The notes: a model not told the origin generated them from the letters alone. Positions 1 through 11,676 are shown, numbered from the stretch's first letter. The stretch: DNA of 64,000 nt from Flavobacterium psychrophilum (GCA_945874225.1 CAMCFT010000018.1:16349-80348); one strand, 5' to 3'. A program made the numbers and translations.

Positions 1-2
1 AA

Positions 3-3000
3 TTAATGAATAGATATGGGGTAAAAGTAATTGTTAATTCATACGAAACAACTGATATTAGCACAGGAAATATAACAAATACGATTAATCCAAACATCAC
101 ATTAGAATTAGGTTTTGAGTCCGAACGTTATTACCAAGTTACAGGACAATTACCTACTATTCAGGCAACAATTATAAACGATATAGATGCGAGTCCTGTT
201 GCTTTGCAATTTAGTTGGTCATCACTTGTTGGAGCTTTAGAATATGAACTGGAATGGACATGGGTAGATAATTATGGGGATGTTGCATTGGCAACAATTT
301 TAGACCCAAACAGTATTAATTTTTCATCCAGGGATTTTGAATTAAACAATACAAGAATACGCACATCAAATACCAATTATGAAATTCCTTTAATATATTC
401 AAAAGGATATATCATATACAGGGTTAGGGCAGTAGGAAGATTCACGGATAATTTGGCAGATGTAAATAAAATGTATTATGGGCCTTGGAGTTCAGGATTA
501 GCAACAAAAAATACCGTTGCCGATTGGGGAAACAGTTTTATTGCTGTTGCAGAAGAACATGAAAAGGAAAAGAACTGGCAATTTCAAGCCAGTTATGCCG
601 AACAAGGAAAAAAGAAAGAAGTAGTCAGTTATTTTGACGGTTCCTTAAGAAACAGGCAAACAGTTACCAAGGTAAATACTAATAATAATGCAGTTGTGGG
701 AGAAGTGATATACGATACCCAAGGAAGAGCGGCTATAGAGGTTCTACCTGTGCCTTTAAATAGAAATTATATTCGTTATTTCAAGGATTTAAATAGAAAC
801 TTAAACAATCAATTATATACGCATTTAGACTTTGATTGGCAATCTTCCACCACTACTGCTTGTGAATCTTCAATTTCAGGGATGTCAAAAATAAGTGGCT
901 CAAGTAAGTATTATTCTGATGGTAATGATATAATAAGCCCTCTTAAAAACTATATTCCTTCAGCATTAAAACTGCCGCTGGTTAATGGTATTGAAGAATA
1001 TCTTCCGTTTAGTCAAATAGAATATACCCCTGATAACACGGGTAGAATAGCTCGAAAAGGAGGTGTTGGCTCAACCCACCAGTTAGGTACAGGTCACGAG
1101 ATGAAGTATTTTTACTCAGTGCCCAATCAAGAAGAGTTAAACCGTCTTTTCGGTTATGAAGTAGGTTATGCATCCCATTATAAAAAAAACAGTGTTGTTG
1201 ATCCAAATGGGCAGGTAAGCGTGAGTTATATTGATCCGCAAGGCAGAACAATAGCAACGGCTTTAGCGGGTGGTGCCCCTGATAACTTGGAAGCATTACC
1301 GGATGCAAATGATGCTTTATTGCACAAAACAATTTCAGTCGATTTACTAAATAAAGCCAATGCAAATGACACAGATACCGCACTGGATAATAATGAGTTA
1401 GGTACTACTTTAAATTTCCCCAATCATAAAGACGTATTGACACTTTCTAAACAAATTGGAGTTACGGGTAATAATGTAGAACACCATTTTGTGTACAATG
1501 TAAAAAACGATACAGTCTTTACCCCTGCAAAGTGTAATGACAAATACTCTTTTGTTTATGATTTGAGCATAAACTTAAAGGATGATTGTGCAACAGAATT
1601 GATTATTCCTTCAATTAATAATGTTCTTATCGGCTCTTCAAGTATAGGGGCAAATCCAACGACCTTTAATGTTAATCCAATCATTTTACCGGACACTTTG
1701 TCTTTAAATACAGGCAGCTATTCTTTGAGAAAAGAGTTGAAAGTAAATAAAGCGGTGTTAGATGAATACGCGGACAATTATATAGCCCAATTAAAAGACT
1801 CGACTAAATTATGCTACATAAAACCTATTGATTTTAAACCTCAAACCATTAGTGTAACCTGTGAGACTACTTGTGACGAATGTTTACGAAGTATTGGCAT
1901 TGAAGGAAGTATATCAAATTTAGAAGCTGAAAAAGAGTATGTGTTAAAATTGTTAAAAGGAATATATGGTGTCTCAAATATAGACAATACAACTTTTTCA
2001 ATAAGCAATACATTCGACGTAACAATAGTACAACCCGGAACCTCATCGCCTATAAACTTTGGACAAACAATTGTACAAAGTGAAGTTAACGGCTATGTAG
2101 CAAGTTTTAGGCAAGACTGGGCACAGTTGTATGGAGCCTGTGAGCAACTCTGTGGCCCCACTTTTACCTCAAGTTGTTCTATTAACGAAGATTCTTTGCT
2201 TACGGATGTTAGTCCAAATGGTCAATATGCTATGGTACCAGCTAATTTGAATGACCCTACTGTACCAATTGAAAACTGGGACTTATTGAGTCTTTTTAAC
2301 GAAAACAACAAAATAATACACAACGGATTAGTTAATAATAATACAAACAATAGGTTCAATTGGAGAAGTCCAGCGACTCCTTATCATGACGAAGACGGCA
2401 AAGAATCTAGAATTGAAGTTTCACTGGAAGAAGTTTCACCAGGTGTAGAGGCGTATATTCCAGAAATTTTAAGCAATTCTTTGATAACAGACGTTGATGG
2501 AAGAACCTATGTATTGCCTCAAGATTTACAAAATGTAGCTGATTTTATAGACAACTGGCCTTCAACCAATTCTTGGGCAAAATCCTTACTTATTTACCAC
2601 CCAGAATATTGTTATTTGGAATATTCTAAAGCCCTATGCCAACTCACAAAACCAGTTGTTATCAATCAGAATGGAGGGGCAAAAAATCTAAACTCAGATG
2701 AGTACGATGGCTATTTAGATTCTATTGATACTTATGCTAAAGCTAATGCCGCAGGCTTGTTTAATGTTTTATCTCCTTCATCTAATGCAATTTATATCAA
2801 TGATCCTTATTTTGGTTCATTGATAACTTCATTTGAAACAAATACTTTGCTTGATACTAGAAAAGACATTATGCTAACTGCCTTAAATGCGCAGTATGAA
2901 AAAAACACTGTAAATGCAGACGGGACTGGTGGCGGACTCAATATGTTTCAAGTGGCTGTAATGATGGCAAAATGCAATTCAATTCAAGCCTGTAGTTTTT

Positions 3001-6000
3001 CAAACATTAGCCTTTCAAGTTTAACCGATTCGGAAAGAGATAAAATTTGGAACAATTACAAAAGTTTATATACCTCGTTAAAAGGCAACATAAAACAAGT
3101 TTTTAGTAATGTTTACGCTACTTCAAAAGGATGCTCTAATGTCTGTATTGGCAAACTGGGTGTTTCCGAAATTACAAGTGTTATCAAAAATTACCCTTTA
3201 CAAGTTGCAGCAATAAATGTATATATTCAGCAAAACCCTTCAGCAACCCCTGTCTTTTGCAACCTGCCAGAAGCAGTAAATTATAAAGAAAAAGAAAAAA
3301 GATTTATTCCTACTGATTTTGGACACGACGCCGATGTAAATCCGAATGACGCAATAAATGAACTGGTTTCTCAAGGAAATTACCAGTCTTATGTACAAAC
3401 CGGAAACTGCCCTTTAATAACTGATTTAAATTCGTTTTTGGGAGGCTTGTTTACGGATATAAATTTATCAACAGACACATTAGGCAGTTGGACACAAATA
3501 GGACAAAGCCTGTCGGCAAAATTGTTTACAGAATTCACGGGTCAATTAACACCCTTAACCACTGGCACGGTATCAGGAATGAGCATTGGTGTAAGTACAA
3601 ATGACTTACTGTTTAACTTCTCGCCTTCTGATCCATTGGGAATACCGCTAACGCTGTCAGTGCCCGCAAATTCAGGATTATCGTGGTCTAATTACGGGAT
3701 GCTAAACAGTTGGCATATTATTAGTTTGAGCCAGTTGTATTATGATGCAACAGTTCCGCCAACGATTACCAATCCAATTTATAATTATAAAGTACTGGCC
3801 AAAATCCAGGAAGGAACAAGCACAAGAGAAGTCGTGCTTACAGGAGCTACCATAGCCAAAATTGGAGAATGTAATGTTGCCGGTAATGTTTCAGAACTCG
3901 GAGAAATCCTTAATCCGGAAACAGCCGACTGTGATAAGAGAGAAAAATTTACTAATGCACTAAAAGAGTTGGTACTCCATTTACAGGCAAATGGAGCATT
4001 TGAAAGTAGTGAGCTGGATATATCTGATGACTTAGTTTTTAAAAATGGATTTCTATATACTTATTTTGGAGTTATTCAAGGAGATATTGTCAAATGGAGA
4101 AATGTTGCAGGACTGGTTATGGTTTACATAAATGAAATCAAACGGGTAAACTTGAATCTAGGGAATTTTTCATCAGGTCAAGATCTTATTACTGATTTGA
4201 CCATTGGAGGATTACAAGCCGGAAACCAATCCAATATTTTGAAGATAAAAGTAAATTCAAGCACAGGAGAGACAAGACAAATACTAACAACCATCGCCTC
4301 TGGTGCGCCACAAAAACCACTCTATTTCGCCTGTTGTGCGCCTTGTGGAGAATGGGATTATAATGGGGATGGCGTAGGAGACTCGTGTACTGCCGGACCT
4401 ACTGGAAATAGGTATGTACCTGCTTTTATGTTAAGAAAACAGGTTGATGTGCCTAATGCTAATTTTACTTATGAGGATTTTATTTTAAGCCCCATAGGCA
4501 TAACTTTTTCTAAAGATGAATACATCGATTTTGAAGCGAATTATGCTGGGGATCTTTTTAGTAATCCACAATCCTCCTCTTCTCCTTCTCTAACCATAAA
4601 CGGTCAGATATATTCTTTGGCTAATAATAATCTATTGATAGAAAGATATGAACCTACTGCTGCTCCTGAATTAATTCATTATCCTGCTCAAGACAGATTG
4701 GGATGGGTTCAATATTATCCCGCACCTTTTGTAATGGATAATTTAAGCTACAGTATTAATGGAGTTAGTGAGTCATTTGATTTGGAATTATATGAAGGTT
4801 CTCCTTTAACGTACACTGGTATTCATAATACGGTAATGAATATTTCGCCAAATGGATGGTATGATAATTCGAACCTTGGTCTTGGAATGAGCGGGAAAGA
4901 GGCTTGGTGGGAAAGCGATGGACATCCATTCAATCTAGATAATTCAACTACAATTGTGTTGAAATCCAAGTTTAAATTCACAGGGGATTTAGATACTCTT
5001 ACGGAATTTGGAATTATAGCTGAATTAGATAATCCTCAACCTAGAGATTCGAGTAACAATCAAATACATCAACCTACTATGTACAATATATATCTTGCAG
5101 GTTGGTATGATAATCCAGTAAATGCCGCAGCTGGAAACCCCGTCTCAGTAACCTCAGTTACCAGTCCCAATTGTAAAGGGGTATGCATCCCGCAAACCGT
5201 AGAACCAGTAGCTTGTGATGAAAAATATATAGTATATAAAGACTTCCTGAATTTTGGTACTGACTCGCTTTCCGTTAAAATCCCTAATCTAAGATTGGAA
5301 GACATCAACACTAAAGAAGAGTTTTGTACAGCCAACTTGCAATACCTTGTCGAAGATTACAAATCATATATAAACGCATTGCAAATTATTTCTACTCAAG
5401 ATCCGAATTATTTGTCTATTGTCGAATTTGGAGATACCCAATTGCATTACGGTTACAAAAACATGAATGAGGCAATTGCTAATTACGGGGCTTATAATAC
5501 CACAAATATTAACAATCCAGACAGAATATTTTGGAGAGAATATGTAAACTCGGTATATGCTGAAATTATGACCGATTGCCCTCCAGCAGCAATGCCATTT
5601 TATTCTATTGAGGTTCCTGCTCCAATAAAAACGCCTTGTCAGGAACTAGCGGCAAACGTTTCGTCAACCTATCAGAATGATTCGTATGACAGATATATCG
5701 CTTCTTTGCGTCAAGAATTTATAACCAATTACATCAAAGAAGCCATGAGTACGGTTGTCGAAAACTTTACTATGGATTATCAGGACAAAGAATATCAATA
5801 TACCTTGTACTATTACGATCAGGCAGGAAATTTAATCAAAACCGTAGCTCCGGAAGGAGTAAAACGATTTACAGATGACGAAATGATCTTAAAGAATCAG
5901 GCTATAAATGTTAATCGAGCACTAATTGATCCTTTAGAAATACCTAGTTTAGTGCCAGCACACAACTTTAAAACAGAGTACAAATACAACTCCTTAAACC

Positions 6001-9000
6001 AGTTAGTGCAACAGGAAACACCTGACGGTGGAACTACAAGATTTGCTTACGATGCATTAGGTAGGATAATTGCGTCCCAAAATGCCAAACAGCTAAACCC
6101 AAATTTAGAAGCTGGACTGCAAAGATATAGTTATACAAACTATGATTATTTAGGAAGAATTATCGAAGCCGGCGAAACACATGTTCCCCTAACCTCAAAT
6201 TATACTATTAGCGAAGAGGGCAAACTTTTATCAGCTTTAGTTATAGTAAATTCGTTTGACAATACGTTTGTTAAAACCGAAGTAACTCGAACTGTTTACA
6301 CAGACGATCCTGAAGTAGAAACAGGGGTAACAGCTTCCAGCTTGTTTACAACCAACACAGCTCCAGGTTTCATCCCCGCAACCAATAACCGAAACAGGGT
6401 AACAGGGGTATTTTATTATGAAACGTATAACAATGCTGCGCCCTTGGGCTTTAATAATGCCATTTTATACAACTACGATGTGCATGGAAATGTAAAAGAA
6501 GTCGTAAATTATACTGCTTTTTTGAAAAGTCTAGGCTGCAATACAGCCAATTGCGAAATACATCTCAAAAGAGTAGTGTATGATTATGACTTAATAAGCG
6601 GAAATGTGAATAGTGTTACGTTACAACCTAATAAACCGGATCAGTTTATCCATAAATACGAGTACGATGCCGACAATAGAATTATTAATGTGCAAACCTC
6701 TCCTGATGGGGTTGTATGGGAAAAAGACGCAAATTATCAATACTATGCTCATGGCCCACTCGCCAGAGTAGAACTAGGAGACAAAAAAGTACAAGGGGTA
6801 GATTATGCATATACATTACAAGGTTGGTTAAAAACAGTCAATGGGGAAAATATCTCAGACCCTAACAATGATATGGGACAGGATGGATTACAGGCTGGAG
6901 CTAGAAAAACCAAAGATGCCTTTGGCTATTCCTTGAGTTATTTTGATGGTGATTATAAAGCCATTTCAGGAGATAATACTAGTACTTCATTCAAACCATT
7001 AATGTATAGTAGGAGCGCTACTGATGAAAATCCTAAAAATTTGTATAACGGGAACATCAAGCAAATGACCACGGCCATTAGGAAGCAACAAGACTCCCTA
7101 ATGAGCGTTCAAAAAAACAATTATACTTATGACCAACTGAATCGAATTAAGGCAATGACATCGAGTGCAATTGATCCTTTGACCTCAGGATTTACACAAA
7201 GTTACCAGTCAGGCTACAGTTATGATCGAAATGGGAATCTGCAAACCTTAAGAAGAACAGCACCAAAAACAGACGGGACAATTGCGGAGATGGATTTATT
7301 AGAATATGACTATCAAACAGCAAACAATAAGTTGGCATTAGTAAAAGACAATACTACAACACCTTCAGATACATTTAATAATGACTTAGAAAATCAAGTG
7401 ACTCAATTGGCCGACATGGGTATAACATATAATATTAATAATTCGGCAACCCACAATTATATTTATGACCAAATAGGACAATTAATCGAAGACAAATCCG
7501 AAAGTTTGAAAATTGATTGGCGTGTAGATGGGAAAGTTAAAAGAGTTACAAAAATCACAGGTGGCAATACGATTATCTATACATTTCAATATGACGGACT
7601 CGGAAATCGTATTGCTAAAACAGAATCTTCTAATTTTGGCATAATATCAAACCCAATATCAAAAACAACATATTATGTAAGAGATGCTCAAGGCAATGAA
7701 TTGGCAGTGTACACGATTAACCAAACTTCGACAGCCAAGAGTCTGGCTCTTAAAGAACACGATATTTATGGTAGTAGCCGACTGGGAACCGAAGAAAGTA
7801 ATTTGTCTATATACAACTATTCCAACAATTCGAGTGCTAGTAGGATGACTCAAAGTAAAACGGCAAGTACAACAGTTTTATCTGGTGTACCAGTATTTAG
7901 AGAGTATTCCTTGAATTTAGCGACCACTACACCAGCCGTAACTTGGCCTATGCAGTCAGGTGCAACACCAGTTGTAGATTTGGCATTATCAAGTTTAACT
8001 TTGGATACCCGAATCAAATTAATTAATAATACGGCTGCAAACGGGGAGTATTTAATCGGACAATTGCAATATAAAGGGCAAAAAACAGAGAATAATATTA
8101 TAAATACAGATGTATCGTTAGCAGGTATCGCTAATGAGTGTATTGTTGTAAGTTTGCCAAATACAAGTGGAGAAGTGACGGTTACAAAACTAGCAAGTAC
8201 TTCATGTCCCACAGGCACTGCTGTACCCTCTATTTCATTACTATCTGCAAACGAAAACGGCTATCTCCAATGCAACATAGCCGCACTATCTAACGTCAAG
8301 AATGTTGAAACTGGATTTGATATAAATGGTTTGTTTTATGGATTTAAAACAGTAATTACCACATCTTCGGGTGTTACATATCAAAAATTGTATCATTATA
8401 TTGGCGGTGTTGAGTATCAGTTAGGGTACTTTACAGCAGGAGAAGCGCTTAAAGTCGAAAAAAGCGGAGCGATTTTGAGATATTATTGGAAAAATTCCCA
8501 AATTAATGCAACTACTATAAATCCAACAGATATTACATATTCACACCTTGTACTGGGATCAACAGCAGTTGGAAAAATCAGCAATCTTAAAGTAGTTAAG
8601 TATGTTTCTAATACAATCAACAAAGAAATTACCAACCAAGTTCAAATCACGCTGGTAAAAAACAATACAGGTTTTAGACCTAAAGTTGCGGTAACCCAAT
8701 ATACTAAGATACTCTCAAACACCCCAGTGACGGCAACTAGCAAAACCTATCAAGTGGCTTTGCCTACCGCAAACACACTAACGGCTGCTAATATAGCAAA
8801 CGGAATTTCACTAAGTTTAAATTCCACATTTGGGACAACACCATCCGTTTTAAATATAAACGGAAGTACACTATATATGGAGGAAACACCTTGGACTGCT
8901 GATGCAGCCATCGACCCAGCAACCATACCAGTTGCTAACAACCAATTAGGAGGCGCTATAGGAACCAGTCCAAAAGCCATAGGATTTGACATATGTTATT

Positions 9001-10715
9001 TTGATTACGGAATAAACAACATTTCCAATTCATTTACTTTTGACGATGCCACTTCTCAAACCATTACAAACAACACCCCTGTTTCGAGTGCCGGCATTGC
9101 TATGGACAACACCAGTGTAACCAGAACTATTGAAACAACCTGTTTGCCGGATACCGATGGCGATGGAGTATATGATCTATACGAAGTAAACAATGACCTT
9201 TCATTTATAGATACTGATGGAGATACCATTGCCAATCACGAAGACCCAGACGATGATGGTGATGGAATTTTAACCAATTTTGAAGCCGCTGGAAATGGAG
9301 TAACCCTGGCACGCAATACAAATGGCGTTGCCGTGGCAACAAACCCTAAAATGCAAGTAAATAGCATTCCGGATTATCTCGATGCTGATGATGATGGCGA
9401 TGGCTATGCCACTTGGGAAATGGTAGAAGGCGGTTCAGGAGTTTTAAACGCTATAAACCCGGGTAATCCTTATACCTTAGACTCTGATTCTAATGGTATT
9501 CCTAATTATTTAGATTATTCAGATATAATTTATCCTGTTACGGAACCAATAGTTTTAAATAATTATGTAAATTTGGTAGGCGATAAACGATACGAGCTTT
9601 CCAATCATTTAGGCAATGTACTAGTGGTAGTGAGCGACAAGAAAATCCCGATGTATAACACTGCGGATTTACCAAGCAGCGGTCTCAAAACGTTTAATGC
9701 TGACGTTCTTTCTTATAGCGATTATTACCCTTTTGGTATGCTTGTTCCCAACAAACAAGGCACTTCACGTGATTATCGTTTTGGGTTTCAAGGGCAGGAA
9801 ATGGACAATGAGTTGAAAGGCGAAGGCAATAGTTATGACTTTGGAGCGAGGATGTTGGATCCGAGAGTTGGTAGATGGTTTGCGAGAGATCCTAAGGAAG
9901 GTAAATATCCAAATCTATCACCATATAATGCTTTTGAGAATAATCCTGTCGTTTTTAAAGACCCTGATGGAGAAGATGCAATTATTACCATTCAAGGCAA
10001 TAATATTACTGTTAAAGCAGTAATTTACATTGATAATAGTGGCAAAAATAAAATTAATGTTGCTCAAGCTCAAAAAGATATAATGAAAGTTTGGGGAGGG
10101 AATCATAAAGATTCAAGTGGAAAGTATAATGTTAAGTTTGACATTGTAGTGATGGAAAAACCTAAACCAATTAGTCCTATTAGTAATGGAAGTATAACGG
10201 GTAATATGCCAGACATAGCTCCCCTTGGAGTTCAGAAAGGAAGTGAAAACATTATAGTGCCTCAAGAAAAAGGATTCCGTTCAAACGTTCATTCTGCTGG
10301 AGCAAATTCAGGGGAATGGGAGTCAGGAAAAGGAGGGAATGAATATGGACATGAAGTAGGTCATTTTCTAGGATTAGCAGATTTATATGAAGATGCATAT
10401 TTTGATGAGTCTAAAAAGACAAGTATCATTTATGCAAATAGTGGTCCACCGCAATCCGAAATATCAGTTCCGTATACAAAAGATTTAACTGACCTTATGG
10501 CAACTGCTTCTGGTGACTCTAAAGTATCACAAAGAAGCATTGATGTAATTGTAGATTTTGCTTTAAAAAACCAGAAAAGTGGTACGGCTATTATAAATGC
10601 TAATACTGCAACCAAAGCTGACCCTAAAGGCTTAGCACCACCAACTAAACAGGAAGAGAAAAATATTAAAGCACCTACAAATTACACTTTAGGAAAAAAA
10701 CCTATTAAATCATGA
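3..10715 (+). CDS. Giant RHS polymorphic toxin with metzincin-like C-terminal tip (5' partial)
   Basis: The frame is open to the left edge and the first ATG (position 6) gives no signal peptide, so the true N-terminus is probably outside the window. About 3570 residues are visible. The first ~700 have the beta-rich look of Bacteroidota RHS proteins. YD repeats such as YDALGRIIASQNAKQ lie at roughly 1930-2530, and acidic thrombospondin type 3-like repeats (DTDGDGVYD, DPDDDGDG) at about 3049-3174. The RHS core (YPFGMLVPN...DPRVGRWFARDP) begins near 3242. The variable tip after about 3325 carries HEVGHFLGLAD, with H at 3449. This fits HExxHxxGxxD, a zinc-binding motif of metzincin and snapalysin-like peptidases, and a later LMATAS could be the Met-turn. 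By family knowledge RHS shells encapsulate a C-terminal toxin for delivery to rival cells. The stop overlaps the next gene by ATGA, as in toxin-immunity pairs. Confidence 0.9.
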   Translation, partial: LMNRYGVKVIVNSYETTDISTGNITNTINPNITLELGFESERYYQVTGQLPTIQATIINDIDASPVALQFSWSSLVGALEYELEWTWVDNYGDVALATILDPNSINFSSRDFELNNTRIRTSNTNYEIPLIYSKGYIIYRVRAVGRFTDNLADVNKMYYGPWSSGLATKNTVADWGNSFIAVAEEHEKEKNWQFQASYAEQGKKKEVVSYFDGSLRNRQTVTKVNTNNNAVVGEVIYDTQGRAAIEVLPVPLNRNYIRYFKDLNRNLNNQLYTHLDFDWQSSTTTACESSISGMSKISGSSKYYSDGNDIISPLKNYIPSALKLPLVNGIEEYLPFSQIEYTPDNTGRIARKGGVGSTHQLGTGHEMKYFYSVPNQEELNRLFGYEVGYASHYKKNSVVDPNGQVSVSYIDPQGRTIATALAGGAPDNLEALPDANDALLHKTISVDLLNKANANDTDTALDNNELGTTLNFPNHKDVLTLSKQIGVTGNNVEHHFVYNVKNDTVFTPAKCNDKYSFVYDLSINLKDDCATELIIPSINNVLIGSSSIGANPTTFNVNPIILPDTLSLNTGSYSLRKELKVNKAVLDEYADNYIAQLKDSTKLCYIKPIDFKPQTISVTCETTCDECLRSIGIEGSISNLEAEKEYVLKLLKGIYGVSNIDNTTFSISNTFDVTIVQPGTSSPINFGQTIVQSEVNGYVASFRQDWAQLYGACEQLCGPTFTSSCSINEDSLLTDVSPNGQYAMVPANLNDPTVPIENWDLLSLFNENNKIIHNGLVNNNTNNRFNWRSPATPYHDEDGKESRIEVSLEEVSPGVEAYIPEILSNSLITDVDGRTYVLPQDLQNVADFIDNWPSTNSWAKSLLIYHPEYCYLEYSKALCQLTKPVVINQNGGAKNLNSDEYDGYLDSIDTYAKANAAGLFNVLSPSSNAIYINDPYFGSLITSFETNTLLDTRKDIMLTALNAQYEKNTVNADGTGGGLNMFQVAVMMAKCNSIQACSFSNISLSSLTDSERDKIWNNYKSLYTSLKGNIKQVFSNVYATSKGCSNVCIGKLGVSEITSVIKNYPLQVAAINVYIQQNPSATPVFCNLPEAVNYKEKEKRFIPTDFGHDADVNPNDAINELVSQGNYQSYVQTGNCPLITDLNSFLGGLFTDINLSTDTLGSWTQIGQSLSAKLFTEFTGQLTPLTTGTVSGMSIGVSTNDLLFNFSPSDPLGIPLTLSVPANSGLSWSNYGMLNSWHIISLSQLYYDATVPPTITNPIYNYKVLAKIQEGTSTREVVLTGATIAKIGECNVAGNVSELGEILNPETADCDKREKFTNALKELVLHLQANGAFESSELDISDDLVFKNGFLYTYFGVIQGDIVKWRNVAGLVMVYINEIKRVNLNLGNFSSGQDLITDLTIGGLQAGNQSNILKIKVNSSTGETRQILTTIASGAPQKPLYFACCAPCGEWDYNGDGVGDSCTAGPTGNRYVPAFMLRKQVDVPNANFTYEDFILSPIGITFSKDEYIDFEANYAGDLFSNPQSSSSPSLTINGQIYSLANNNLLIERYEPTAAPELIHYPAQDRLGWVQYYPAPFVMDNLSYSINGVSESFDLELYEGSPLTYTGIHNTVMNISPNGWYDNSNLGLGMSGKEAWWESDGHPFNLDNSTTIVLKSKFKFTGDLDTLTEFGIIAELDNPQPRDSSNNQIHQPTMYNIYLAGWYDNPVNAAAGNPVSVTSVTSPNCKGVCIPQTVEPVACDEKYIVYKDFLNFGTDSLSVKIPNLRLEDINTKEEFCTANLQYLVEDYKSYINALQIISTQDPNYLSIVEFGDTQLHYGYKNMNEAIANYGAYNTTNINNPDRIFWREYVNSVYAEIMTDCPPAAMPFYSIEVPAPIKTPCQELAANVSSTYQNDSYDRYIASLRQEFITNYIKEAMSTVVENFTMDYQDKEYQYTLYYYDQAGNLIKTVAPEGVKRFTDDEMILKNQAINVNRALIDPLEIPSLVPAHNFKTEYKYNSLNQLVQQETPDGGTTRFAYDALGRIIASQNAKQLNPNLEAGLQRYSYTNYDYLGRIIEAGETHVPLTSNYTISEEGKLLSALVIVNSFDNTFVKTEVTRTVYTDDPEVETGVTASSLFTTNTAPGFIPATNNRNRVTGVFYYETYNNAAPLGFNNAILYNYDVHGNVKEVVNYTAFLKSLGCNTANCEIHLKRVVYDYDLISGNVNSVTLQPNKPDQFIHKYEYDADNRIINVQTSPDGVVWEKDANYQYYAHGPLARVELGDKKVQGVDYAYTLQGWLKTVNGENISDPNNDMGQDGLQAGARKTKDAFGYSLSYFDGDYKAISGDNTSTSFKPLMYSRSATDENPKNLYNGNIKQMTTAIRKQQDSLMSVQKNNYTYDQLNRIKAMTSSAIDPLTSGFTQSYQSGYSYDRNGNLQTLRRTAPKTDGTIAEMDLLEYDYQTANNKLALVKDNTTTPSDTFNNDLENQVTQLADMGITYNINNSATHNYIYDQIGQLIEDKSESLKIDWRVDGKVKRVTKITGGNTIIYTFQYDGLGNRIAKTESSNFGIISNPISKTTYYVRDAQGNELAVYTINQTSTAKSLALKEHDIYGSSRLGTEESNLSIYNYSNNSSASRMTQSKTASTTVLSGVPVFREYSLNLATTTPAVTWPMQSGATPVVDLALSSLTLDTRIKLINNTAANGEYLIGQLQYKGQKTENNIINTDVSLAGIANECIVVSLPNTSGEVTVTKLASTSCPTGTAVPSISLLSANENGYLQCNIAALSNVKNVETGFDINGLFYGFKTVITTSSGVTYQKLYHYIGGVEYQLGYFTAGEALKVEKSGAILRYYWKNSQINATTINPTDITYSHLVLGSTAVGKISNLKVVKYVSNTINKEITNQVQITLVKNNTGFRPKVAVTQYTKILSNTPVTATSKTYQVALPTANTLTAANIANGISLSLNSTFGTTPSVLNINGSTLYMEETPWTADAAIDPATIPVANNQLGGAIGTSPKAIGFDICYFDYGINNISNSFTFDDATSQTITNNTPVSSAGIAMDNTSVTRTIETTCLPDTDGDGVYDLYEVNNDLSFIDTDGDTIANHEDPDDDGDGILTNFEAAGNGVTLARNTNGVAVATNPKMQVNSIPDYLDADDDGDGYATWEMVEGGSGVLNAINPGNPYTLDSDSNGIPNYLDYSDIIYPVTEPIVLNNYVNLVGDKRYELSNHLGNVLVVVSDKKIPMYNTADLPSSGLKTFNADVLSYSDYYPFGMLVPNKQGTSRDYRFGFQGQEMDNELKGEGNSYDFGARMLDPRVGRWFARDPKEGKYPNLSPYNAFENNPVVFKDPDGEDAIITIQGNNITVKAVIYIDNSGKNKINVAQAQKDIMKVWGGNHKDSSGKYNVKFDIVVMEKPKPISPISNGSITGNMPDIAPLGVQKGSENIIVPQEKGFRSNVHSAGANSGEWESGKGGNEYGHEVGHFLGLADLYEDAYFDESKKTSIIYANSGPPQSEISVPYTKDLTDLMATASGDSKVSQRSIDVIVDFALKNQKSGTAIINANTATKADPKGLAPPTKQEEKNIKAPTNYTLGKKPIKS

Positions 10716-11212
10716 TACGTAATCTTTTTTGCTTGATTAGTTTCTTTTTGTTTAGCTGTTGCAAAAACGATAGAAATATAAACGAACCTGAGGTTTATCG
10801 TTATAATGAATCAATATTGGAATATTCATTTGATATTTATTCTAAAAATGAATTTAATAGAATTGTATTTCTATTAAATCAAGATAAAAAAGGTATAACT
10901 ATTATGCTGTATAAAAAAAATGAAAATTACAAAGATATTGTAATAAAAATAAGCGAAAATCAAGCCAAAGAATTTACTAGAATTTTAAATAACCAATTGA
11001 AGATTAATACCGTTTTCAATAAAAAGAAAAATAAGAATAGAAACGGATATGAGATTGTTTTTTTTATTGATGCGGGAGGGGGTTGTTTATCTGCTAATTA
11101 TTCAAATATTGTAAATTTCAAAGAGGATATATCAATAGATTTTGATAGGTTCATTATATTTTTAAGAAAAGAAAAAGAGATAAATTCTTTTTTTGAACAA
11201 AAAATAAAATAA
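10712..11212 (+). CDS. Putative lipoprotein, immunity candidate for the RHS metzincin tip
   Basis: A 166-residue protein whose N-terminus (MIRNLFCLISFFLFSCCKND) is a lipoprotein signal peptide with a lipobox cysteine near residue 16-17. It is therefore probably anchored in the periplasm or outer membrane. The start overlaps the RHS stop in an ATGA junction, so translation is probably coupled. I do not recognise a domain. Its position directly after a polymorphic-toxin tip, and an envelope location suited to intercepting an incoming peptidase, make it the best immunity candidate. It is very AT-rich compared with the RHS gene body, as is usual for tip and immunity modules. The immunity role is inferred from context only. 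Confidence 0.75.
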   Translation: MIRNLFCLISFFLFSCCKNDRNINEPEVYRYNESILEYSFDIYSKNEFNRIVFLLNQDKKGITIMLYKKNENYKDIVIKISENQAKEFTRILNNQLKINTVFNKKKNKNRNGYEIVFFIDAGGGCLSANYSNIVNFKEDISIDFDRFIIFLRKEKEINSFFEQKIK

Positions 11213-11214
11213 TT

Positions 11215-11676
11215 ATGGTACATATCCGTGTTTTACTTTTAATTTCATTCTTTATTTCGGCGTCATGTAATCATTCAAAAAAGATTGATATTAAAGATAA
11301 AGAAATTAAAAAATATACAATAAATTACAGCAGTAGAAGCCAAGGTATTAACATTGTGATTTTTGATAACAATGACACTATTTATCTTTCAAATAAACCA
11401 ATAGCATTTAATCAATATATAAAAATAGAATCTGATGAAGAAACTATAAATGAGATAAAGGAAGAAATCATTAATCACCTAAGCTATAAAAGCTTGTTGG
11501 TAGAGCGTGATTTTTTTTTGCATAAAGGTTATTTAAATGTAAGTGTGAGTTGTGGTAAGAAAGAACTCAAACTACAACAATCTGGAGTAGATAATAGTTT
11601 AAGAGTGTCTAGAAGATTTTATAATCTGATTAACAATCTAAAGGAGAAATACAAAGAGATTGAAACTGTATTTTAA
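11215..11676 (+). CDS. Second putative lipoprotein downstream of the RHS toxin
   Basis: A 153-residue protein with a lipoprotein leader (LLLISFFISASCNHSKK; Cys near residue 19) that starts two bases after the previous stop, so the two are co-transcribed with the RHS gene. Size and layout resemble the preceding lipoprotein (short leader, Lys-rich linker, small beta-rich body). No sequence family was recognised. It may be a second immunity protein, a duplicated and diverged copy, or immunity left over from an earlier tip. A hairpin terminator follows about 25 bp after the stop. Confidence 0.72.
   Translation: MVHIRVLLLISFFISASCNHSKKIDIKDKEIKKYTINYSSRSQGINIVIFDNNDTIYLSNKPIAFNQYIKIESDEETINEIKEEIINHLSYKSLLVERDFFLHKGYLNVSVSCGKKELKLQQSGVDNSLRVSRRFYNLINNLKEKYKEIETVF

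Noticed and set aside
1009..1423. Minus-strand ORFs inside the giant RHS gene
   Set aside because: They are shadows of the RHS coding frame with unlikely composition. The same applies to other antisense frames inside long genes.
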